From an uncultured Gammaproteobacteria bacterium (GTDB lineage: Bacteria > Pseudomonadota > Gammaproteobacteria > HK1), in the NCBI GenBank assembly GCA_958295465.1, contig OY282353.1, positions 5,199,001 through 5,263,000 of the forward strand: a stretch of 64,000 nucleotides of DNA, in the 5' to 3' direction. Below the pieces are notes generated by a model. That model ran no database searches. It was not told the origin of the DNA and saw only the letters and a program-made list of their open reading frames with translations. Shown here one piece after another: positions 57,104 through 64,000 of the stretch (its first letter is position 1; the number at the start of each line of letters is the position of its first letter). A program made the translations under genes and the position numbers.

Positions 57104-58063
57104 ATGTCAACCAACCCGTTTCTTGAATATGTAAGTTATGCCGCTTGGATAGTACTTTTTCTAATCAGTGTATTTTGCTCCGTACAGGTTTTTAGAAATA
57201 AAACTAAATGGGGTAGCGCCCGACATATGGGAGCAACTACATCCATATTTGCGTGGATAACATTCATTTATGGCCTGGTACTGTTTGAAGGCGTTGTGTA
57301 TGCACCTTTAAGTTTCTTTCTTGGCTTTCCACTCTGGATTGATATTTTGCTATTTCTCGTAATCCCCGGACTCTCGATGACAGTGTATTTCATGCTGAGA
57401 TCCAGAGAAAAATTCAAACCGGCGATGTTTAGGGCTGTTTTTCTTATTCCGCTTATTGGTATTGGCATTCACGGACTTCCCACGGTCGGGAAATTGATAT
57501 CGGGGAAGTTCTCAAAATTGCTCGCTGAGCCTGCTATGGTCTCTCCGGCTCCACGATATGTAAAGGATCCGGGATATGTAAAGGATCCGGGATATGTAAA
57601 GGGCTCGGGTTATAATGTCGAATTTCCAAATACTCATTCAAAGGGTATACTTGGCGACTGGCTTACAGCTAAGCGATTGACTCCAGTCTATGTCAAATTA
57701 AAATCTAAAACGGATACGATTCATGGTATAGACGGGGTGTATGTACTGCGTAACCACGATGGTAGTCCTAAAGAAATACTTATTGTTGAGAATAAAGTCG
57801 ACAGTGGACGGCTAGCTTCCGGGCCACCCAAGCAAATGTCAGACGATTGGATCAAAAATAATGCCGCTAAAATGATAAAATCGGACGATAAAGATGTACG
57901 TCGCACGGGAAAGTTAATTTCCGAGAATCGTAAACTTTGGCGTAAACAATTGTGGCATCACGAATTAGACAGCGGAAAGACAACCATCTATAGACTGGAC
58001 AGGGAAGCGAACAAAATATCGCAAGAAACCGAGCATTATCTCTCAAATCAACCCGATTGTTGC
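57104..58063 (+). pseudogene. Four-helix membrane protein with C-terminal PD-(D/E)xK-like nuclease, split by an IS1380 element
   Basis: This gene is strikingly A/T-rich in an otherwise G+C-rich window (20 of 60 bases G or C in 57121-57180). It has four membrane helices in the first ~135 residues, then a three-fold YVKDPG-type repeat (21 bp each). The C-terminal domain contains HGIDGVYV, ILIVENKV and QMSDDWI, an arrangement seen in restriction-endonuclease-fold toxin domains. Codons run smoothly to about 58055, where the transposon end begins. A plausible 3' end (YGKGANQQIRLLSVF) lies beyond the transposon near 59720-59770. ATG 57104 has GAGGA upstream. Probably a horizontally acquired defence or toxin gene, now inactive. 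Confidence 0.55.
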
Positions 58064-59712
58064 ATAAACGTGCGACAAATAGACGTCAGGCGACGGCGTT
58101 CAGTGTTGCGAGAGCCTGCCGGAGCTCTCTTTCGAGCCTTTCGTTGCTGTTCATGGAGAGGACCAATTTGCCGGCGGGGCGAATCATGCGCCCGGCGCGT
58201 TGGATGAGGGTACGGCGAAGGGTTCCAACCTCCCGGAAGCACCACAGCGCGGCGCGCTTTGCGGTGGTGCCACGGGCGCGAGGGTCGAGTTGGATCTGCA
58301 GCTCGCGAGTGAGGTTGTGAGCAACAATGCCGGCGAACATGTACAGTTGGTTGCCGACTCGGGTCTTGACCGGTATGTAATCCATCTGGCAATGCGTCTT
58401 GAGTTCGGCGAAGATACCCTCCTGCGAACCGCGGCCTTCGTGGAAGGCGACGACCTTGCGTGGGGTCATTCGTTTGTTGGTGACGATGACCTTGAATTCG
58501 TACCCGTATTCGGTGGGCTGGAACAGGTCGAGTTGGATCGGCAGCTTGTGTTGGCATCTGACCTGCTTTCTGATGAAGATGAAGCGATAGCGGGCGTTCC
58601 ACGACTTCGGCTTCCAGCGGGTCTCGAAGTAATCGAGCCCGACCGCCATGCGTCGCCATCGTTTTCTGCCTTCGACCAGTTCCTTGAGGGCGGCAAAGCG
58701 CTCGAAAGGAACCGAGATGGTGAATTCGACCCCCGACGAATGCAGTCGTTCAGCGATGGTTTCGTTGAAAAATGCGCTGTCGATGCGAGTCTCTACCTTT
58801 GCACGGGGAAGGCACGAGCGCACGTGGCTGATACAGTGGCCGATGAAGGTGTCGGCCCCGTTGGAGTCGTGTACGTTTCCAGGACGATGGTGAACGTCGA
58901 GGATCTGGTCGGTCTGGGCGACGGTGCAAAAGAGGGGGTAGTAGCTGCGCGCGCCCTTCTTTTTCTTGTTGAAACCCACTGCGGTTCCTTCGGCATGCCG
59001 CCCGGTGCTCAACACCGACCCGTCGTAATCGAGCGTCACTCTCGAAAATCCCTCGTCTACCAGACGCTCCATGACCAGATGTCTCGATTCACTTCGCACT
59101 TTGGCGACACTTTGTTCATCTGCACTGGCGAGCGACCGGCTGAGCGTGGATACGTCCGGCAATCGCTTCAGACCGAGAACCCGTTTGACCATCTCGTCAT
59201 CACGGTAGTAGTCCACGTCTCGCAGCCGCCGGTGTCCGATGATCAGATGCACGACCAGCAGCATCATGATCATATGATGGCCGTAAATCGGATTGGCCTT
59301 CAGGTGGCGGAAACATCGCCACAACCGTTCTTTGATGCCGATGAGAGAGAAGAGGTGTTGAAAGACGATGAGTCCCGAATACGATGTCAGGCTCTGCTCT
59401 TCGAATCGGATGTCGAGACCCAGCTTGGCTTTACCTCGAACGTCGGCTCGGCTATGCTTCATCTTCGTGGTCTCCGTTTCGCTTGGTACGTTGTTGTTGG
59501 CAACGACTATTGTACCAGCTTCGGAGACCACGTTTCTCTCTATTACATTCGTTTCACAAATGACTCCGTACGACTTTGCACAAGATTCAGGAATATCGCG
59601 TGTGGCTTATTCTCACTGGCAGTGAACTTGAGCCACACGCTGTTTCGGTCTGAAAACCCCGTGTTTTGTGCAGCGAACGCATGTCTGGGTGGAAATGTTA
59701 TGCAACTGGCAG
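58058..59712 (-). mobile_element. IS1380-family insertion sequence
   Basis: The element comprises the transposase gene plus short flanks. A candidate terminal inverted repeat is GTTGCATAAAC near 58060 against GTTATGCAAC near 59700, giving about 1.65 kb, the usual size for the family. Exact ends and the target duplication were not resolved. Confidence 0.65.
58086..59462 (-). CDS. IS1380-family transposase
   Basis: The 458-aa DDE transposase has SRVTLDYDGSVLSTG (first Asp), the ETRIDSAFF segment (second Asp) and GSQEGIFAELKTHCQMDYIP (third, Glu). This layout is typical of IS1380. The frame is intact, so the element may be active. ATG 59462 was chosen because CGGAGACC lies 8 nt upstream; an in-frame start at 59531 would add 23 residues. 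Confidence 0.88.
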   Translation of the reverse strand: MKHSRADVRGKAKLGLDIRFEEQSLTSYSGLIVFQHLFSLIGIKERLWRCFRHLKANPIYGHHMIMMLLVVHLIIGHRRLRDVDYYRDDEMVKRVLGLKRLPDVSTLSRSLASADEQSVAKVRSESRHLVMERLVDEGFSRVTLDYDGSVLSTGRHAEGTAVGFNKKKKGARSYYPLFCTVAQTDQILDVHHRPGNVHDSNGADTFIGHCISHVRSCLPRAKVETRIDSAFFNETIAERLHSSGVEFTISVPFERFAALKELVEGRKRWRRMAVGLDYFETRWKPKSWNARYRFIFIRKQVRCQHKLPIQLDLFQPTEYGYEFKVIVTNKRMTPRKVVAFHEGRGSQEGIFAELKTHCQMDYIPVKTRVGNQLYMFAGIVAHNLTRELQIQLDPRARGTTAKRAALWCFREVGTLRRTLIQRAGRMIRPAGKLVLSMNSNERLERELRQALATLNAVA

Positions 59713-59817
59713 GTCAAGTACGGAAAAGGTGCGAATCAGCAAATCCGACTATTAAGTGTGTTCCAACCATCCAATGACTATCGTACATGGCGGCTGGCGT
59801 TCTGCATAAAGCAGAGT

Positions 59818-60045
59818 TTATGCTTCATTATACTGGTTCATGTCGGCCATACGGTAACGCTTCGTAAGCAAACCCATGGGAAACGTCCGCGGGACGAACG
59901 GCGCCTCCTCGGCACCACAACGGAGATCCGCCAGTCCCCGCACGACCGCCTGGTTCAACACCTCCTTGAAGCTTTGCCCGCGTTGGCGCATGGCTTCGCG
60001 GAGCAACCGCTCGGTTTCGGGTTCGAAAGTGACTGTTGTTCGCAT
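59818..60045 (-). CDS. Ribbon-helix-helix antitoxin, orphan
   Basis: The 75-aa protein begins MRTTVTFEPETERLLREAMR with SFKEVLNQAVVRGL, a VapB-type RHH domain. Its PIN partner would be expected directly downstream on the minus strand, but that space holds the interrupted nuclease gene and the IS. The antitoxin is therefore orphaned. Confidence 0.7.
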   Translation of the reverse strand: MRTTVTFEPETERLLREAMRQRGQSFKEVLNQAVVRGLADLRCGAEEAPFVPRTFPMGLLTKRYRMADMNQYNEA

Positions 60046-60150
60046 GGCGAGCATCATGATGCCAGTGAATTGTTTCTGTCAAAATGCAGATCAAGCACGC
60101 TCGCCGGACCATTTCAGGACGATCTCGATGTCATCGCGGCACATGATCCG

Positions 60151-60894
60151 CTACGCGCCGCGGCGTGCGGGTCTGCCGTCAGGCGGCAGCGATGGCAGCA
60201 CGCCGTCAAGCGCCTCGATACCCGCGACAACGTGATCGGCGAGCGGTTCGAGTACGGCCCGCGAGCCGGCGCCGGTGAGGACCGCCACTCGGCGCCCGAC
60301 ACCGGCAGCGCGGCCCATCTCCATGTCGTGAGGGGTGTCGCCGACGACCATGACCTCGCCGGCCCGCAGCCCGGTGGTGGCGAGGAACGCATGGACCATC
60401 CCCGGCCCCGGCTTCGTTCCCCATCCGCTGTCGCCGCCGCACAGGAACGCGAGATGCCGGCCCGCGCCCAGCCGGTCGAGGGCGGCGCGCGCCGCCGCCT
60501 CGCCGTCCATGGTCGCGACCCCGAGCACGAAACCTCGGGCGGCCAGAGCCGCGAAGAACGCATCAAGGTCCGTGACCGGCACGGCGTCGCGGCCCGCGGC
60601 GTCGAGGAACTCCCGCTCGATCTCCCGCGCAACGACGTCCACGTCGAGCGCACAGAGCCGCGCCCACACCTCGGCGATCTCCCGGTTCGTGCCGGCGGCG
60701 AGCACCGAGCGGGGCGCACACCGGCCGCTCGCCGCATCGAAGCCGCCGGCCGCGAGCAGCGACTCCGCCCGGACACCGCCGGCAAGGCCCGCGACCGCCT
60801 CCGCGCCCCGGCGATAGGCGGGCAGCCAGGTCGCATCGAAATCGAGCAGCGTGCCGTCCTTGTCGAACAGGATGCCGCGTATCGCAAGGCTCAT
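60151..60894 (-). CDS. HAD-superfamily hydrolase (phosphoglycolate phosphatase-like)
   Basis: The 247-aa protein begins IRGILFDKDGTLLDFDATW, HAD motif I with the nucleophilic Asp. VATMDGEAAARAAL is motif II, KPGPGMVHAF has the motif III Lys and VMVVGDTPHDMEMG is motif IV. It should be a cytosolic phosphatase of a small phosphoester; the substrate is not determinable. Its ATG overlaps the stop of the upstream AlbA_2 gene (ATGA), so the two are translated together. Confidence 0.85.
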   Translation of the reverse strand: MSLAIRGILFDKDGTLLDFDATWLPAYRRGAEAVAGLAGGVRAESLLAAGGFDAASGRCAPRSVLAAGTNREIAEVWARLCALDVDVVAREIEREFLDAAGRDAVPVTDLDAFFAALAARGFVLGVATMDGEAAARAALDRLGAGRHLAFLCGGDSGWGTKPGPGMVHAFLATTGLRAGEVMVVGDTPHDMEMGRAAGVGRRVAVLTGAGSRAVLEPLADHVVAGIEALDGVLPSLPPDGRPARRGA

Positions 60895-62345
60895 GCCCAG
60901 AACGGCACGTAGCCGGACCTCGGGCGCGTGGAGTCGGCTGGACGGATCAAGCCTTTGCGCAGGGCTTGCCGGATCACTCCGGAAATCTGGGCAGCGTTCC
61001 GGCGGTCCACGCCGAGCCGGTCGCACAAGGCGGCGTTCCTCAAGCGGCCCCCGCTCAGGTAACGCAGCACGGCGTGCTGATAGCAGGCGCGCAACCGTTC
61101 CTCCGCCGTCATGTCGGCAAAGCGGCGCGGCCCGAACAGGGTCACCCGCGTAGCGTCCGCCTCGGCGCGAAATTCGGGCGGCGGAAGCTGCGCCTTCTCT
61201 ACCGAGTCCACTACCTTGTCGATGCCCGTACCCTGCTCTTCGCACAATCCCATGCGTCGCATCAGGGATGCCAGCGCCTCGTTGCGCGACCGGGACGGAG
61301 AATCGATGAATCGCTCCGGCTCCACCAGCGGGGCGCCGGGATTGGTGATCTCGATCCGGTTCCTGAAAAGCTCCACGGTCGGCCCGGCGCCGGTCACCGT
61401 CATGTCCTGATGGATCAGTGCGTTCGCCGTCAGTTCACGGACGGCGACCGGCGGAAACAGGGGGCGCGCTTCCCGGACCGCGGTCTCGCCGCCTTCGGGT
61501 GAAGGAATCAGCGTGTTGACGTGGGCGTTGAATCCGGTGAAACCGCTGGCGTAGCCGAGCGGAAAGTCCTTGCGATGCGTCACGGTCGCCGCACGCCCGT
61601 CGCCGGCGTACACGACGAAGCGGATGGCCTTGCGGGCCAGCCTCGACTCGAATTCACCGAGATCGTTGGCGAACAGGATCGCGCCCAGGTTGAGGATGTT
61701 CCATTTCTCGCCCACGTCGCGCGAGATCAGCCTCTCGCCTTCGAGAACGGCCAGGATGGCTTCACGGCCCTCCGGCGCCGGCTTGCCGGCCAAGCCGAAA
61801 TAGCTCGGATAGTCCAGCAGATCGAGGACTTCGTCGCCCTCGACGAACTGCCGGGCGATGCCTGTCTCCCAGACGTAGGGACGGAGCTTGCCCCATAGTG
61901 CCTGATGCCGTTCCGGGTGGTCGGCCAAGCGTGGCGTCGCGCTGCCGATGCGAATGTACGCCGCCCTGTCGAACTCGACCGGCGCGGTCGTCGCGGCCGG
62001 AACCTCCAACAGAACAAGCCGTCCGTCGGGGTGCTGAACCGGCCGGAAGGAAAAGGCGACGCCGGGCCGCAACATTTGCGACAGCCAGAATTCAAGAGGC
62101 TGCCGCCGGTGTTTCTCGGACGAGGGTTCGAACCGGGTTCCGGCCACGGCGTGACCGGTGTCCCGGACACCCCAGACGACATAGCCGAAGTCCTTGTCTT
62201 CGAGCCGTGCCGCGTTCGACAAGGCGGAGATCAACCGCCCGATCACGCGCGGGTCGGTGTTGTTCTCCTTGAATTCCAGCCACGCCGTTTCGGCCGGAAG
62301 GGCACGCAGATCGTCGATCAGGGCCAGAAGGCACACGTCCGTCAT
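60891..62345 (-). CDS. AlbA_2-domain ATP-binding protein (RecG-like/Schlafen-like regulator)
   Basis: The 484-aa protein starts with the AlbA_2 domain: ETAWLEFKENNTDPRVIGRL, then FGYVVWGVRDTGH. It carries an HATPase_c_4-like region, VRELTANALIHQDMTVTG and ITNPGAPLVEPERF, and a C-terminal winged helix. Such proteins are called putative transcriptional regulators. ATG 62345 was preferred because similarity begins within 20 codons of it; the frame runs further up into a repeat. It shares domains with the AlbA_2 protein at 29.7 kb but is a distinct, longer type. Confidence 0.8.
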   Translation of the reverse strand: MTDVCLLALIDDLRALPAETAWLEFKENNTDPRVIGRLISALSNAARLEDKDFGYVVWGVRDTGHAVAGTRFEPSSEKHRRQPLEFWLSQMLRPGVAFSFRPVQHPDGRLVLLEVPAATTAPVEFDRAAYIRIGSATPRLADHPERHQALWGKLRPYVWETGIARQFVEGDEVLDLLDYPSYFGLAGKPAPEGREAILAVLEGERLISRDVGEKWNILNLGAILFANDLGEFESRLARKAIRFVVYAGDGRAATVTHRKDFPLGYASGFTGFNAHVNTLIPSPEGGETAVREARPLFPPVAVRELTANALIHQDMTVTGAGPTVELFRNRIEITNPGAPLVEPERFIDSPSRSRNEALASLMRRMGLCEEQGTGIDKVVDSVEKAQLPPPEFRAEADATRVTLFGPRRFADMTAEERLRACYQHAVLRYLSGGRLRNAALCDRLGVDRRNAAQISGVIRQALRKGLIRPADSTRPRSGYVPFWA

Positions 62346-62383
62346 GTATCCATCCCGCTTCCAGTCGGCGTCCGAAGTGGCGA

Positions 62384-62650
62384 TCAATACCCGGTCAAAT
62401 CCTTGTCTCGATGGTAACCCATTGTATGAAAACAGATTTTCTCCCACGGCAAGCCTTCGGGACAGGTTGACCCGGCCCTGCAATCAAATCCCGGTCAAAT
62501 CCTGTTCGGAGAGGCGGCAATCAATACCCGGTCAAATCCCTGTCTCGATGGTAACACTTTGTGCGAGAACAGATTTTCTCCCACGGCAAGCCTTGGGGAT
62601 CGGTTGATCCGGCCCTGCAATCAAATCCCGGTCAAATCCTTATATGGAAC
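62384..62650 (-). repeat. 137-bp direct duplication upstream of the AlbA_2 gene
   Basis: Two consecutive ~137-bp units (from 62384 and 62521) share TTTTCTCCCACGGCAAGCC. Each contains CCCGGTCAAATCC twice, so this 13-mer stands at about 62390, 62487, 62527 and 62627. As this is the promoter region of the minus-strand gene, the 13-mer is a candidate operator. Confidence 0.7.
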
Positions 62651-63138
62651 AAGACTGTTCCTCGCCCGTCTACGGCGCTGGACGGGGCGCAGCAGTTCCC
62701 GCTAACGTCCCGAACATGGTCGTGTCATCGGGATTTCGCGGTCTTTTCTGCCGCCTGAGCGTCTGGTCGTGGCGATTCAATGGACGTTTTCGGGCTTAGC
62801 GGGAATTGCTGGAATTGCTGGCCGGGGCGCGCCGCACCAGTGGTCGCCGCTCACAAGGCCGCATGTGGACACCCCGACAAGAGCAGCGCAGAATCGGAGA
62901 CGGACATCCTGTGACCTCACACCGGTGAAGGCAAGATGGAGCGCTACGGGTAAGACAGGGGGGTATGGAAGGCACGAGAGCCGTGCCGGCCGCACGGGCG
63001 CAAGCAGAGGACAGGCGGCACGACCCGCTGATCGGGGTAGTCGGAGTCACGGTGAGACAATCGAGCAGGCGGGACGGGACGATGGCCGCCGAGGGCAGAG
63101 TATCTCCACCGTTGTGACGCAATACGGGAGATGAACGG
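62651..63138. other. Intergenic, no gene seen
   Basis: No recognisable coding sequence on either strand; it holds the presumed promoter of the kinase gene. A CGGGAG sits 8-13 nt before the kinase ATG. Confidence 0.4.
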
Positions 63139-64000
63139 ATGTCAGCCCTGATCTGCGGATCGTTCGCCTACGACACGATCATGGTCTTCCACGACCGCTT
63201 CAAGAACCACATCCTGCCGGACAAGGTCCACATGCTGAGCGTCGCGTTCCTCGTGCCGCAGCTCCGGCGCGAGTTCGGCGGCTGCGCAGGCAACATCGCC
63301 TACAACCTGAAGCTCCTCGGCGGCGACCCGCTGCCGGTGGCGACCGTCGGCAAGGACTTCGGCCCCTACTCCGAGTGGATGGACGAGTGCGGGATCGGGC
63401 ACGAGTTCGTGACCCGGATCGAGACCGAGTACACCGCCCAGGCGTTCATCACCACCGACCTCGACGACAACCAGATCACCGCGTTCCACCCGGGGGCGAT
63501 GAACTTCGCGCACCTCAACGACGTGCGCGAGGCGCCCGAGGCCGCGATCGGGATCGTCGCGCCGGACGGGCGCGAGGCGATGATCGAGCACGCCTCGCAG
63601 TTCGCCGAACGCGGCACCCCGTTCATCTTCGACCCCGGGCAGGGACTGCCGATGTTCGACGGTGACGATCTGCGCCGCTTCCTCGACCTCGCGACGTGGC
63701 TGACCGTCAACGACTACGAATGGGAGCTGGTGCGCGAGCGCACCGGGCTGGACGCGGCGGCGGCGGCATCGAAGGTCGAGGCGCTGATCGTGACGCACGG
63801 CCCCCGGGGCTCGGTGGTGCACACCGGCGGCGCGAGCATCGAGATTCCTCCCGCCCGGGCCGGCGACACGGTGGACCCGACCGGCTGCGGCGACGCCTTC
63901 CGGGCCGGGTTGATCCACGGGCTCGTCAACGGCATGGACTGGGAGGCCACCGGCCGGCTCGCCTCGCTGATGGGCGCGATCAAGGTCGAGCAGCCCGGCA
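63139..64000 (+). CDS. PfkB-family carbohydrate/nucleoside kinase (runs off the window)
   Basis: The reading frame is open from ATG 63139 to the end of the window (287 codons seen). It begins ICGSFAYDTIMVFHDRFKNH, has the PfkB N-terminal signature region FGGCAGNIAYNLKLLGG, and the C-terminal motif DTVDPTGCGDAFRAGLIHGL with the catalytic Asp in GCGDAF. PfkB kinases phosphorylate sugars or nucleosides with ATP; this variant resembles proteins annotated as adenosine kinase or ribokinase-like. Only the last few dozen residues are missing. Confidence 0.88.
   Translation, partial: MSALICGSFAYDTIMVFHDRFKNHILPDKVHMLSVAFLVPQLRREFGGCAGNIAYNLKLLGGDPLPVATVGKDFGPYSEWMDECGIGHEFVTRIETEYTAQAFITTDLDDNQITAFHPGAMNFAHLNDVREAPEAAIGIVAPDGREAMIEHASQFAERGTPFIFDPGQGLPMFDGDDLRRFLDLATWLTVNDYEWELVRERTGLDAAAAASKVEALIVTHGPRGSVVHTGGASIEIPPARAGDTVDPTGCGDAFRAGLIHGLVNGMDWEATGRLASLMGAIKVEQPG

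Noticed and set aside
58200..59777. 525-codon plus-strand frame over the IS
   Set aside because: Antisense to the intact IS1380 transposase.

Overview
The window is high-GC bacterial DNA, most likely from a proteobacterium of the gamma or beta type. This is inferred from the PhaR sequence (opening IIKKYPNRRLYDTE), the four-subunit sarcosine oxidase, UvrA and the toxin-antitoxin repertoire. No tRNA, rRNA, CRISPR array or replication origin was recognised. Relics, insertion-sequence remains, broken toxin-antitoxin pairs and tandem arrays are unusually dense, as in a host-associated or otherwise repeat-rich, plastic genome.

Layout. 1-2.4 kb: a large polytopic membrane protein carrying a 13-C tract. 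2.4-3.5 kb: a graveyard (FAD-enzyme stump, dead integrase, CoxG tail). 3.6-15.1 kb: catabolic genes that fit a carnitine/betaine/sarcosine route, namely an L-carnitine dehydrogenase-like enzyme, a Gfo/Idh/MocA oxidoreductase, an Fe(II) dioxygenase, soxB-soxD-soxA-soxG and a second Gfo/Idh/MocA enzyme. 15.2-37.7 kb: a defence-type island. It holds a P-loop ATPase, a protein with 16 TPR-like repeats, a very large beta-class DNA methyltransferase, Fic, a small two-gene unit, an HTH antitoxin-like regulator, a type III Res-like helicase-nuclease, an AlbA/Schlafen-like ATP-binding protein and ParA. On the other strand are a 1462-aa NACHT-type NTPase with a C-terminal nuclease and a VapBC pair. 37.8-41.1 kb: another FAD amine-oxidase-like enzyme, a GFA-family protein and phaR. 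42.4-47.2 kb: a decayed SNF2-helicase (DISARM DrmD-like) locus with HigBA, a methylase stump and an S24 protein. 47.8-50.8 kb: uvrA. 51-57 kb: an AAA-ATPase_like/PDDEXK protein, toxin-antitoxin fragments, a NYN protein, DUF433/DUF5615 and a 505-aa protein of a dispersed family. 57-59.8 kb: an A/T-rich membrane-nuclease gene split by an IS1380 element. 60-64 kb: a HAD hydrolase, an AlbA_2-type protein and a PfkB-family kinase that runs off the window.

Two points stand out. First, the island joins an STAND-like ATPase/TPR pair to a type III-like restriction-modification locus with Fic, next to a NACHT-nuclease. Repeats around it (a fic 3'-end copy and a ~120-bp repeat R) suggest that cassettes were exchanged there. 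Second, tandem arrays repeatedly begin or end exactly at a start or stop codon: 40 bp x7, 44 bp x7, ~75 bp x3, 122 bp x5 and 67 bp x4. Most have periods that are not multiples of three, whereas arrays inside reading frames have periods of 36, 45 and 144 bp.
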